Shown here one piece after another: positions 1-8,341 of a DNA stretch of 57,715 nucleotides. How positions within the stretch are numbered: position 1 is the first letter of the stretch; every line of letters starts with the position of its first letter. The position numbers and the translations under genes are program-made. The notes under the pieces were generated by a model. The model did no database searches. It was not told the origin of the DNA and was given only the letters and a program-made list of their open reading frames with translations. This DNA is from Pseudolabrys sp. (GTDB taxonomy: Bacteria > Pseudomonadota > Alphaproteobacteria > Rhizobiales > Xanthobacteraceae): contig JADGGK010000012.1 in the NCBI GenBank assembly GCA_019689975.1, positions 1-57,715 on the forward strand. Direction: 5' to 3'.

Positions 1-44
1 CTAGCTGTGTCCCGGTGGCAAAAATATGAAACGGGCGGACCGCC

Positions 45-656
45 TCAAAACAAATAGAGCGCGGCTGCGATGCCGAGCATGATCACGACCGTGCCGAGAC
101 TCACCCACAGGCCGAGCCGTTTCTCAATCATGTGGCGTGCTCGCTCGCCGTAGCGATGCAGCAGCAGGGCAACCACGAAGAAACGAGCACCGCGACTGAT
201 GACCGAAAACAGAATAAAAAGGCCGAGATTGTATCCGGCAAAGCCGGACGTGATGGTGACCACTTTGTAGGGGATCGGTGTCAACCCTTTGAGGAGTATG
301 ATCCAGGCGCCCCACTGCGCGTAGGCGAGCCGGAACGCTTCGACTTTATCGCTGTAGCCGTAGAACCGGATGAGCCAGACGCCGACCGAATCGTAAAGCA
401 GCGCCCCGATGGCATAGCCGAGGAGGCCGCCGGCCACCGACATCGCCGTGCACCAAGCCGCCATTACATAAGCGCGCTGCGGGCGCGCGAGGGCCATCGG
501 GATCAACATAACGTCGGGCGGCACCGGAAAGAACGAGCTTTCGGCGAACGCTACCGCGCCCATGGTCCAGAGAGCTCGCGGCCGATCCGCGGCCTCAATG
601 CACCAATCATAGATGCGGCGAAGCGGACCGCGCCGCGCGGAAGCCTGGACAGTCAT
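45..656 (-). CDS. DedA/YqaA-family (VTT/SNARE-associated) inner-membrane protein
   Basis: 203-residue integral membrane protein. After a short basic N-terminus there is the family segment FAESSFFPVPPDVMLIPMAL (about residues 37-56), then a Gly-rich helix (GGLLGYAIGALLY) and the re-entrant-type stretch GLTPIPYKVVTITSGFAGYN, with a conserved Arg in the following helix (ISRGARFFVVALLL). This is the pattern of the YqaA branch of the DedA superfamily, whose members act as lipid-carrier or phospholipid transporters or scramblases; the substrate here cannot be told. It lies 30 bp after the HisE-like gene on the same strand and is probably cotranscribed with it. No strong Shine-Dalgarno is visible, so the start is less certain than the family. 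Confidence 0.85.
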   Translation of the reverse strand: MTVQASARRGPLRRIYDWCIEAADRPRALWTMGAVAFAESSFFPVPPDVMLIPMALARPQRAYVMAAWCTAMSVAGGLLGYAIGALLYDSVGVWLIRFYGYSDKVEAFRLAYAQWGAWIILLKGLTPIPYKVVTITSGFAGYNLGLFILFSVISRGARFFVVALLLHRYGERARHMIEKRLGLWVSLGTVVIMLGIAAALYLF

Positions 657-686
657 CGAATATCCGTCAGACGGTAGGAGGAAGGA

Positions 687-1067
687 TCAGCGGCGCTTGC
701 GTACGCGCCCAACATCAATGGAGACAACCCGCCGCCGTGCCGATCCATGTACCATATCTTTGGGCACTTTTTCGGCAATCCCAAACATCAGCTCGCGCCG
801 ACGCATCTCGGCCCAGACGTCCTCCGGATGCACCCCGGCATGGACCCATAACACGACCAGGTTGTAAATGAGATCCGCGCTCTCGCGGATAACGGCCTCG
901 GGCTGGCCGTGCATCGCGTCGATGACCACTTCAACCGCTTCTTCAGCGAGCTTCTTGGCCATTTTTGCGCGACCGGCGCGCAGCAGCCGCGCTGTGCGCG
1001 ATTTCGCCGGATCGGCACTGCGCGCCGCGACGACCGCGTCGTAAAGGCGGGCCACCGAATCAGTCAT
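687..1067 (-). CDS. hisE: phosphoribosyl-ATP pyrophosphatase (HisE)-like all-alpha NTP pyrophosphohydrolase
   Basis: 126 residues. The centre shows the MazG/HisE metal-binding pattern: KKLAEEAVEVVIDAM (about residues 38-52) followed by ESADLIYNLVVLW, giving the EExxE...ExxD acidic set. HisE hydrolyses phosphoribosyl-ATP to phosphoribosyl-AMP in histidine synthesis. No other his gene is present, and the basic C-terminal tail (VGRVRKRR) is longer than in a minimal HisE, so this may be a paralogue with another nucleotide substrate. The family call is firm, the exact role less so. There is no obvious ribosome-binding site in front of the ATG. It lies upstream of, and in line with, the DedA-like gene. 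Confidence 0.75.
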   Translation of the reverse strand: MTDSVARLYDAVVAARSADPAKSRTARLLRAGRAKMAKKLAEEAVEVVIDAMHGQPEAVIRESADLIYNLVVLWVHAGVHPEDVWAEMRRRELMFGIAEKVPKDMVHGSARRRVVSIDVGRVRKRR

Positions 1068-1195
1068 GACGATATATCATAGCTGATTCTGGCATCGTCA
1101 CGGTTAACAGATGGAATCCGGACGTGACCCCGCGATGCCACGAATCTTCCGCCCCGGATGACGCCGATGTAACGTCGATATGCGTCGCGGCAAGG

Positions 1196-1215
1196 GCCCG
1201 GTGGCCCTCCCGGGC
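1196..1215 (-). terminator. possible stem-loop downstream of putA
   Basis: GCCCGG and CCGGGC arms (1196-1201 and 1210-1215) with an 8-nt loop, 25 bp past the putA stop codon. A G-T pair extends the stem by one. No U-run follows in the minus direction, so it is a hairpin that may stabilise or end the putA transcript rather than a canonical intrinsic terminator. Confidence 0.3.
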
Positions 1216-1239
1216 TCCTGCGACGCCAGGCGGGCGTGC

Positions 1240-4200
1240 TCAGGCGTCGTCCGAGACGCTGAGCAATGCTGCGTTTCCTCCCGTCGCAGCCGTGTTGACG
1301 GTGATCACCTGCTCACAAGCAAAACGGAGGACGTAATGCGGGCCGCCCGCTTTCGGCCCTGTGCCCGAGAGTCCGCCGCCGCCGAATGGCTGCACGCCGA
1401 CCACGGCGCCGATCATGTTGCGGTTGACGTAGACGTTTCCGTGCTGAAGCTTTGCGGTTATGTAGGCTGCGGTCGCGTCGATGCGCGTATGGATGCCGAG
1501 CGTCAGGGCGGTGCCGTTGCCCGCTATGTCATCGAGTAGCGTGTCGATCTCGGGGGCACGCCAGCGCACGACGTGCAGCACCGGTCCGAAAACTTCGTGT
1601 CGCAGATCGCGCGCGCGGTCGAGCTCGATGATTGTGGGAGCCACGTAGAATCCCTTTGGAGGAATCACCCCATCCCAGCGGAAGCGTATTGTGCCATGCA
1701 TGCCGGCGATCCAACGTTCGAGCGCGGTCTGCGCGTCGGCATCGATGACGGGACCGACATGGGTTGCGGGTTCGCGCGGATCACCGACGCTGAGTTCCCG
1801 GGTCGCACCGATCACCATCTCCAGGATATGGTCGGCGACGTCATCCTGCAGACAGAGGAGACGCAACGCCGAACATCGCTGACCGGCCGAACGGAATGCG
1901 GAAGCAACGACGTCGTCCGTGACCTGCTCCGCCAAGGCGGTCGCATCGACAATCATGGCGTTGATGCCCCCCGTTTCCGCAATGAGCACCGGGATGGGTC
2001 CTTCCTTCGCGGCGAGCGTTCGGTAAATGAGGCGTGCGACCTCGGTCGAACCGGTAAAGGCAATCCCGGCCACACGCGGATCCGCTGCCAGCAACGCGCC
2101 GACGCGACCGTCGCCGGGCACGAGATGCAGCGCGTGCGCGGGCACGCCTGCCGCATGCATGAGTTTCACAGCTTCATATGCAATGAGCGGTGTCTGCTCG
2201 GCGGGCTTGGCCACGACGCTGTTGCCCGCGACCAGTGCCGCAGCGACCTGACCGACGAAAATCGCAAGTGGAAAATTCCAGGGGCTGATGCAAACGAAGA
2301 CCCCGCGGCCGCGGTAGCGCAGCTCGTTGCTTTCGCCGGTTGGGCCGGGCAGCAATTGCGGTGCAAGGGCACGGCGTGCCTCGGACGCATAATAACGGCA
2401 ATAATCGACGGCCTCGCGCACTTCGGCGACGCAGTCTTCAAGCGTCTTGCCCGCCTCGATCTGCAACAAGGCGATCAAGCGCGCCCGGTTATCCTCGATC
2501 AGCGCGGCCACGCGCTCGAGCACAGCCGCCCGTTGCGCCACGGGCACGGCGTCCCAGGCATGAGAACTCACGCTGGCCGCCTCCATGGCGGCCGTCGCGA
2601 CGACCTCATCCGCTTCCCGCACCCGACCGATTAACGCGCGGTCGATCGGTGAGAAAAGATCGCGTTCCGTACCCGAAAGCTCGATGCCGTCGATCACGGG
2701 CGCAGCGCTTGTGGGGATCGCCGCGGCCTTTATTTGGACCAGCAACTCGGCCAGCGCCGCGCCGTCGCCGAACTCCACGCCTCGGGAATTGAGCCGCTGC
2801 GGTCCGTACAAATCGCACGGCAGGGGAATGCCGCGATGCCGCGCTCTGCCAGGCCCGTCGACGAGATTTTGCGGGCGTCGCAAAATCTCGGCGATCGGGA
2901 CCGAGGGATCGGCGGCAACCGAGACGAAAGATGAATTAGCGCCATTCTCCAGCAAGCGCCGCACGAGATAGGCGAGAAGGTCGGCATGCGTGCCGACGGG
3001 CGCATAAACGCGGCAGGCAAGCTTCGGATGCTCGGCAAGCAGGGCCGCATAGAGCGCCTCGCCCATGCCGTGCAGACGCTGGAACTCATAGCCCTCGATG
3101 CCGCCCGCGTCCTCGATCAAGCTCGCGATCGTGAGCGCGTTGTGCGTGGCAAATTGCGGATAGACACGCGCACGCGCGCCCAGCAGCTTGCGCGCGCACT
3201 CGAGATAACAGAGATCGGTCATGGCCTTGCGCGTGAACACCGGATAATCCGCAAGACCGCGCTCCTGTGCGCGCTTGATCTCGGTATCCCAATAGGCTCC
3301 CTTGACCAACCGCACGGCGATGCGGCGATCGAGCGCTTCGGCGGCGTCCTCGATCCAGTCAATGACGGCTCCCGCCCGCTTCTGATAGGCTTGAACCGCA
3401 AGACCAAAACCGTCCCAACCAGCGAGAGACTCATCACGCAATACGCCGGCGATGACATCCAGCGACAATTCGAGGCGGTCGGCCTCTTCGGCGTCGATGG
3501 TGAAACCAATATCGTAACGCTTTGCTAGTCGCGCCAGCTCGAGCACGCGCGGAACGAGTTCGTGCAGTACGCGCTCGCGCCCAAGCGGCTCATAGCGAGG
3601 GTGCAAGGCCGACAGCTTCACCGAAATGCCCGGCCGATGCGGCATTTCGCCTGCGCCCGCTGATTGGCCGATGGCAATAATCGCCTCGTAATAAGACTCG
3701 AAATGGCGCGCGGCGTCGGCGGCGGTACGGGCTCCTTCGCCCAGCATGTCGAACGAATACAAAAATTCCTGATGCTCCGCGGCGCGCGCCAGGGCTTCGT
3801 CGATGGTCCTGCCCAGCACGAAATGCGCGCCCAGAAGGCGCACCGCGTGCCGCGTTGCCGCGCGCACCGCCGGAAGGCCCAGCCGCTTTACCAACGTCTC
3901 GAGGATGCCCTCGGGCGTTTCGCCGGGATGGATGATCTTCGCCGCCATGCCGAGCGTCCAGGCAGAGGCGGAAACGAGGAGGGCAGTCGAACGCTTGCCG
4001 TGATGCGTCCAATCGGTGTTCTTGAGCTTGTCCTCGATCAGACGATCGGCGGTATCGGCGTCGGGTATGCGCAGCAGCGCCTCGGCCAGTACCATAAGCG
4101 CGAGGCCCTCTTTTGTGGACAGCGCGTAGGCATGCAGGAAATCTTCGATCCCGCCAATGCGGCCGGCGCGAGACCGGATCGCCTCGATCAGCCGCGTTGC

Positions 4201-4338
4201 CTGCGCGTCGATCCGCGTTTCGGCCGCCTGGGAACGCTTGGCCGCACTGAGCATGACAGCCGCGAGTTCCTCGTCGGGCGGCGCGTAGGGCGCTCGGAAC
4301 GGCTTCATGTCGCGGCGCGTGGACTCAACCCGAGCCAT
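1240..4338 (-). CDS. putA: bifunctional proline dehydrogenase / L-glutamate-gamma-semialdehyde dehydrogenase
   Basis: 1032 residues. It oxidises proline to P5C with FAD, and the resulting glutamate semialdehyde to glutamate with NAD, channelling the intermediate between the two sites. The N-terminal half carries the PRODH barrel (HPRYEPLGRERVL, DAEEADRLELSLDV, RLVKGAYWDTEIKRAQ). The C-terminal half is an aldehyde dehydrogenase with ISPWNFPLAIFVGQ, FTGSTEVARLIYRTL, the glutamate-containing IAETGGINAMIVDA and the nucleophile Cys822 in SAGQRCSALR. It starts directly with the alpha domain and has no ribbon-helix-helix DNA-binding domain, like the short type-A PutA of Bradyrhizobium, so it should not repress its own gene. 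A LysR gene lies 92 bp upstream on the same strand. The start was chosen at 4338, with GGAGG 9 nt before the ATG. Confidence 0.97.
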   Translation of the reverse strand: MARVESTRRDMKPFRAPYAPPDEELAAVMLSAAKRSQAAETRIDAQATRLIEAIRSRAGRIGGIEDFLHAYALSTKEGLALMVLAEALLRIPDADTADRLIEDKLKNTDWTHHGKRSTALLVSASAWTLGMAAKIIHPGETPEGILETLVKRLGLPAVRAATRHAVRLLGAHFVLGRTIDEALARAAEHQEFLYSFDMLGEGARTAADAARHFESYYEAIIAIGQSAGAGEMPHRPGISVKLSALHPRYEPLGRERVLHELVPRVLELARLAKRYDIGFTIDAEEADRLELSLDVIAGVLRDESLAGWDGFGLAVQAYQKRAGAVIDWIEDAAEALDRRIAVRLVKGAYWDTEIKRAQERGLADYPVFTRKAMTDLCYLECARKLLGARARVYPQFATHNALTIASLIEDAGGIEGYEFQRLHGMGEALYAALLAEHPKLACRVYAPVGTHADLLAYLVRRLLENGANSSFVSVAADPSVPIAEILRRPQNLVDGPGRARHRGIPLPCDLYGPQRLNSRGVEFGDGAALAELLVQIKAAAIPTSAAPVIDGIELSGTERDLFSPIDRALIGRVREADEVVATAAMEAASVSSHAWDAVPVAQRAAVLERVAALIEDNRARLIALLQIEAGKTLEDCVAEVREAVDYCRYYASEARRALAPQLLPGPTGESNELRYRGRGVFVCISPWNFPLAIFVGQVAAALVAGNSVVAKPAEQTPLIAYEAVKLMHAAGVPAHALHLVPGDGRVGALLAADPRVAGIAFTGSTEVARLIYRTLAAKEGPIPVLIAETGGINAMIVDATALAEQVTDDVVASAFRSAGQRCSALRLLCLQDDVADHILEMVIGATRELSVGDPREPATHVGPVIDADAQTALERWIAGMHGTIRFRWDGVIPPKGFYVAPTIIELDRARDLRHEVFGPVLHVVRWRAPEIDTLLDDIAGNGTALTLGIHTRIDATAAYITAKLQHGNVYVNRNMIGAVVGVQPFGGGGLSGTGPKAGGPHYVLRFACEQVITVNTAATGGNAALLSVSDDA

Positions 4339-4341
4339 CGT

Positions 4342-4362
4342 GGCGCGCCTCCAGCGCGCGCC
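4342..4362 (-). promoter_or_regulatory. GC hairpin holding the putA ribosome-binding site in its loop
   Basis: On the minus strand GGCGCGC (4362-4356), a loop GCTGGAG, and GCGCGCC (4348-4342) form a perfect 7-bp all-GC stem ending 3 nt before the putA ATG. The GGAGG Shine-Dalgarno lies in the loop and first stem base. The structure is seen directly; an effect on translation is inference. Confidence 0.4.
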
Positions 4363-4430
4363 CCGAGCATAGCGTAACGCCGGGCTGAGGCGAGATACGG
4401 GCGGCCTGGTTGGTTGGAACCGCGCCGCAC

Positions 4431-5348
4431 TCAGGCGGCAGGGCTCGTCTTATGCGCGGCCCCCGCGGCAACGAACTTCCGTGCGCCGTGCCCCGAACCG
4501 TAAATCGCCACGGCGATATCGCCCGCCAATTGGTCATATGCGCTGCGTACGCCGCCTTCACGCACAAAAATTCCGCAATAGAGGTCGGGCAGGCTGGGCA
4601 GGGCGCTGTCCTCGCAGACGGCCATGCCACAGTCAGTGGCGACCCGCCGCATGATCGCCATCACGCCGAGGCCCGCCCTGACCGCCCCGCACAGGCTCGC
4701 GGTGCTCGGGCCGATGAAGACGTCTTCCCAGGACAATCCGGCCCCTTTGAGGGCGGCGACCGCCAGTCGGTGATAGGCGCACGGCTCGCCATAAGTCACC
4801 AAAGGTATCGGGCGGTCGCGATCCAGACGCGTGGTGCCGCCGTGCACCCACACGACCTCCTCCGCCCAGCTGTGGCGAGCGTCGGGCTCCGGGGTGGGGA
4901 AGAGCCCGACCAATAGGTCGAGATTGCCGTAACGCAGTTCGCGGATCAGGGAATCGAAATAATCCGTGCGCACGACGAAGCGTATGTCCGGCCACCGCAT
5001 GCGAAACTGGCCGAGCACGCCCGAAAGCATCGATGCGATGTAGTCGCTCGATACGCCAATTCGAATGAGTAACTCGGCTCGCGGCGCCATGGTGCTGAGG
5101 CGCACGATCTGATCGTTGATCGACAATAGGCGACGGGCATAGCTCACCACCATTTTGCCCTGGGGGGTGAGACTCATGCCCTGCATGCTGCGGTCAAACA
5201 TCTCGCCGCCAAGCAGCAACTGGAGTCGCTTGATCTGCGCACTTACCGCCGGTTGCGTGAGACCCAGTGAAACCGCCGCTTTCGTGAAGCTGCCCAAATC
5301 GACGACGGTGACGAGCGTGCGCAGGAGATCCGTCGGAATATTGGTCAT
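4431..5348 (-). CDS. LysR-family transcriptional regulator
   Basis: 305 residues. The N-terminal winged HTH is typical (LLRTLVTVVDLGSFTKAAVS then LTQPAVSAQIKRL, about residues 8-45; LTPQGKMVVSYARRLL), followed by a two-lobed periplasmic-binding-like effector domain from about residue 90. It lies 92 bp upstream of putA on the same strand and downstream of the thiolase gene, so it could control putA, the thiolase, or itself. It is not the Lrp-type PutR usually linked to putA. The 149-bp gap in front of it holds a perfect TGCAAATTTGCA dyad and a TACAAT -10-like hexamer (minus strand, 5412-5417). The effector is unknown. Confidence 0.92.
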   Translation of the reverse strand: MTNIPTDLLRTLVTVVDLGSFTKAAVSLGLTQPAVSAQIKRLQLLLGGEMFDRSMQGMSLTPQGKMVVSYARRLLSINDQIVRLSTMAPRAELLIRIGVSSDYIASMLSGVLGQFRMRWPDIRFVVRTDYFDSLIRELRYGNLDLLVGLFPTPEPDARHSWAEEVVWVHGGTTRLDRDRPIPLVTYGEPCAYHRLAVAALKGAGLSWEDVFIGPSTASLCGAVRAGLGVMAIMRRVATDCGMAVCEDSALPSLPDLYCGIFVREGGVRSAYDQLAGDIAVAIYGSGHGARKFVAAGAAHKTSPAA

Positions 5349-5471
5349 CGAGCCGCCTTAAGATTTTGGGTGATGAATGATTGGTGTGCAAACGAACAGC
5401 TACAGCCTAGGATTGTAATACCTCCCATCCCGCCGGCCATTTTGCAAGCGCGGAAATGTGAGACCTCTTAA

Positions 5472-5483
5472 TGCAAATTTGCA
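5472..5483. promoter_or_regulatory. perfect 12-bp palindrome TGCAAATTTGCA upstream of the lysR gene
   Basis: Perfect dyad 124 bp before the LysR start codon, AT-rich against a GC-rich background. A related half-site TGCAAAC occurs at about 5388 and TTGCAAG at about 5442 in the same gap. LysR regulators commonly bind a T-N11-A dyad about 65 bp upstream of a transcription start. With the TACAAT -10 candidate at 5412-5417 this dyad would lie near -70. Its role as the autoregulatory site is inferred. Confidence 0.35.
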
Positions 5484-5497
5484 GAGCAAGCGGACGA

Positions 5498-6664
5498 TTA
5501 TTTGATGCGTTCGAGAATGCTCACGTAGTTCGCGACCGCCGTACCGCCCATGTTGAAGATACCCGCGAGACGCGCATCGGCGATTTGCATATCTCCAGCC
5601 GAGCCCATCAGCTGCATCGCACTCATCGCGTGCATCGACACGCCGGTTGCACCAATGGGATGGCCCTTGGCCTTGAGCCCCCCGGAGGGATTGACCGGAA
5701 TCCGACCATCCTTGTGCGTCCAGCCTTCCTTGATCGCCCGGGCGCCCTGCCCTTCCGGCGTAAGGCCCATAGCCTCATATTCGATGAGTTCGGCAATGGT
5801 GAAACAGTCATGGGTTTCCACGAAGGAGAGATCCTCGAGCGTAAGCCCCGCGTCGGTCAGGGCGCGCTGCCAAGCGACCGAACAACCTTCGAACTTGAGG
5901 ACATCGCGTTTGGACATCGGCAAGAAATCCTGAACATGGGCGACGGCACGAAACGCAATCGCCCTGCCGAACCGCAACGCAGTCTCCAGGTCGGCGAGCA
6001 CGACGGCTGCGGCGCCGTCGGAGACCGGCGAACAATCGCTCCGTTTCAGCGGGCCTGCGACGAAAGGGTTTTTTTCGCTTTCGTGACGACAGAAATCGTA
6101 GCCGAGGTCCTTGCGCAGCTGTGCGTAGGGATTGCCGACGCCGTTCTTGTGATTCTTCGCCGCGATCAGCGCGAGCGCGTCCGACTGGTCGCCCCATTTC
6201 TGGAAGTACAGCGCCGCGATCTGCCCAAAAATTCCGGCAAAGCCGCCGTCGATGTCGGCTTCCTCTTTCACATAGGAGGCTTTCAAAAGGTTGCGACCGA
6301 TGTCCGGCGCCGGTGTCGCCGACATCTGCTCGACACCGACTACCAGGACGATGCGCGCCGACCGGGCGGCGATGGCCTTGAGCCCTTGATGCACCGCAGC
6401 GGAACCGGTCGCACAGGCGTTCTCCACACGGGTCGCGGGTTTGAAACGGAAAGCGGGCGAACTCTGAAGCACCAATGACGCGGTGAAATCCTGGGCCGAG
6501 AAGCCGGCGTTGAAATGTCCGAGTACGATTTCGTCGACGTCTTTCGCCTCGATGCCTGCGTCCGCCAGCGCCTCCTGGGCCACCCGCACGACGAGGCTCT
6601 CAACGGTCTCGCCGGCGAGCTTGCCGAAACAGGTATGGGCCCAGCCGATCATGGCAGCGGTCAT
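5498..6664 (-). CDS. thiolase-family acetyl-CoA acetyltransferase (SCP-x type)
   Basis: 388 residues, the normal length for a thiolase. The acylated cysteine is Cys84 in RVENACATGSAAVHQG. The second-half catalytic elements are ETHDCFTIAELIE and NPSGGLKAKGHPIGATG (the His of the GHPIGATG box). HDCF in place of the NEAF of FadA-type thiolases places it with SCP-x/non-decarboxylating thiolases that cleave or form branched or unusual beta-ketoacyl-CoAs. AAGGAG lies 8 nt before the ATG. A TAAAAT hexamer at 6684-6689 (minus strand) could be a -10 box. The gene is divergent from the carboxypeptidase at 6838. No partner beta-oxidation gene adjoins it, so the substrate is open. Confidence 0.92.
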   Translation of the reverse strand: MTAAMIGWAHTCFGKLAGETVESLVVRVAQEALADAGIEAKDVDEIVLGHFNAGFSAQDFTASLVLQSSPAFRFKPATRVENACATGSAAVHQGLKAIAARSARIVLVVGVEQMSATPAPDIGRNLLKASYVKEEADIDGGFAGIFGQIAALYFQKWGDQSDALALIAAKNHKNGVGNPYAQLRKDLGYDFCRHESEKNPFVAGPLKRSDCSPVSDGAAAVVLADLETALRFGRAIAFRAVAHVQDFLPMSKRDVLKFEGCSVAWQRALTDAGLTLEDLSFVETHDCFTIAELIEYEAMGLTPEGQGARAIKEGWTHKDGRIPVNPSGGLKAKGHPIGATGVSMHAMSAMQLMGSAGDMQIADARLAGIFNMGGTAVANYVSILERIK

Positions 6665-6837
6665 GCGCGTGTCTCCTTGCCGAATTTTAGTCGTACTTCA
6701 AAAGGATAACAGGGACCAGCGATTTGCAGCAGGGCCGCAGCGCCTTTGCCTCCTCTCGCAAGGTCGGATAGCCTAAGAATACAGACCTCGTACCGAAACC
6801 CTTCTCAGGGGACGCGCCGCGACCGGACCGGAGACTC

Positions 6838-8061
6838 GTGACCATTTCCATCCACTCACGCATCGTCGTCACCGGCATGGCCGCCCTTGCGCTGGCGGTG
6901 AGCATGGTCGCGCGTGCCGACGCCGAGGCAAAATTGCTGATCGACGCTTCGACCGGCAAGGTCCTGTTCTCGGAAAACGCGACCTACCCGTGGTATCCGG
7001 CGTCCGTGACCAAGCTGATGACCCTTTATACCACGCTGCGCGCGGTCAAGGAGGGCGCTATCACCCTCGACACGTCGCTCGTGATCTCCCGCAACGCCGC
7101 CGCCCAGCAGCCGACAAAAATGGGGTTCAAGGTTGGCACGATCGTCACCGTTGACAATGCGCTCAAGATGCTGATGGTCAAATCGGCCAATGATGTCGCG
7201 GTGGCAATCGCCGAGGGCGTCGGGGGATCGATCGCCGGCTTCGCCGACATGATGAATGCCAATGCGCGCCGGCTCGGCATGACGCAAAGCAATTTCGTCA
7301 ACCCGAACGGGCTGCCGGCCGACAATCACGTGACCTCGGCGCGCGACCTGGCGATTCTCGCGCGGGCCTTGATCCAGGAATTTCCGCAGTACGATTTCTA
7401 CTGGCATATCCATTCGATCCGCTATGGCACGCGGATCATGAAGAACTACAACACCTTGCTCACGCGCTATCCGGGAGCCGACGGCATGAAGACCGGATTC
7501 ATTTGCGCTTCGGGCTATAATGTCGTCGCGTCCGCGACCCGCAACGGACGCCGGCTTATCGCGGTGGTGCTTGGCGCCTATTCGGGAGCGACGCGGGCAC
7601 AGGAAGCCGCGCAGCTCCTGGAACGGGGATTCAACAGCGCCGCGCTGTCCTGGCTGACACCATCTCTCGGCACGGTCGACGCGCTGGCGCCGATCGACGC
7701 AGCCCCGCCCAATCTGCGCGACGAGATGTGCGGAAGCCACCGGCGCAAGCCGCCTTCCGAAGACAATGACGAGGAGGATGACGGCGCATCCTCTGCTGCC
7801 AACGGTGACACGTCCTCCGGGAACGTCTTCATGCTTTCGAACCTGAAGGCGTCGACCGGAAAGTTCGTGCTCGGGCCGCCGGTGGATACCGAACCACCGG
7901 TCCCGGTATTCACCGGTCCCGCCGGCAAACCCGACGTCGCCGACCAGACTGCGATCGCCGGCAAGCATAAGCCGAGAAAGAAGACCGCTGCCGTCCGTCA
8001 CGTCACCCACGCCAAGTCGGCCAAATCGAAGAAGGTGAACGCGTCTGCTGCGGCGCAATGA
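6838..8061 (+). CDS. D-alanyl-D-alanine carboxypeptidase (penicillin-binding protein, peptidase S11)
   Basis: 407 residues from a GTG start. A signal peptide (VVTGMAALALAVSMVARADA) leads to the serine D,D-carboxypeptidase fold with all three motifs: SVTK (Ser56, Lys59), SAN (116-118) and KTG (218-220). It trims the terminal D-Ala of peptidoglycan pentapeptides in the periplasm. After the catalytic domain (to about residue 290) comes an acidic low-complexity stretch (EDNDEEDDG) and a Lys/Ala-rich tail (KPRKKTAAVR, KSAKSKKVN) in place of the SPOR domain often found in alphaproteobacterial homologues. The tail may bind the wall or the membrane surface. The gene is monocistronic by spacing and divergent from the thiolase gene. 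Confidence 0.93.
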   Translation: MTISIHSRIVVTGMAALALAVSMVARADAEAKLLIDASTGKVLFSENATYPWYPASVTKLMTLYTTLRAVKEGAITLDTSLVISRNAAAQQPTKMGFKVGTIVTVDNALKMLMVKSANDVAVAIAEGVGGSIAGFADMMNANARRLGMTQSNFVNPNGLPADNHVTSARDLAILARALIQEFPQYDFYWHIHSIRYGTRIMKNYNTLLTRYPGADGMKTGFICASGYNVVASATRNGRRLIAVVLGAYSGATRAQEAAQLLERGFNSAALSWLTPSLGTVDALAPIDAAPPNLRDEMCGSHRRKPPSEDNDEEDDGASSAANGDTSSGNVFMLSNLKASTGKFVLGPPVDTEPPVPVFTGPAGKPDVADQTAIAGKHKPRKKTAAVRHVTHAKSAKSKKVNASAAAQ

Positions 8062-8341
8062 AGGCCGTCAGACGCGATCGACAGGACACGCTTGGGGTCG
8101 CCGCACAGGTCGGAGCTTTGTCGGCGCGGCGCTTGTTCTTCGGGCGCAAACCGGATCGCACCCTGCAAGGGCAGCCGTTAAACGGGGCGAATGTCGGGAC
8201 GGTCCCGTCCCCGCCGGCCGCGAGACACCTCGCCCACGGCCCGGCGGCGCCCGAGAGCCCTGTGAAGGCTCTTGCAACGCGCTGCCACTTGGCAGATTTT
8301 TGCCAGGACCGTGGTCGATGACGCGGCAGGGGATGCCCTCC

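Noticed and set aside
8282-8301. CTGCCA-CT-TGGCAG followed by ATTTTT, terminator-like
   Set aside because: The loop is too tight for the full stem, and it lies 220 bp after the carboxypeptidase gene and just before the acyl-CoA ligase start; weak as a terminator.
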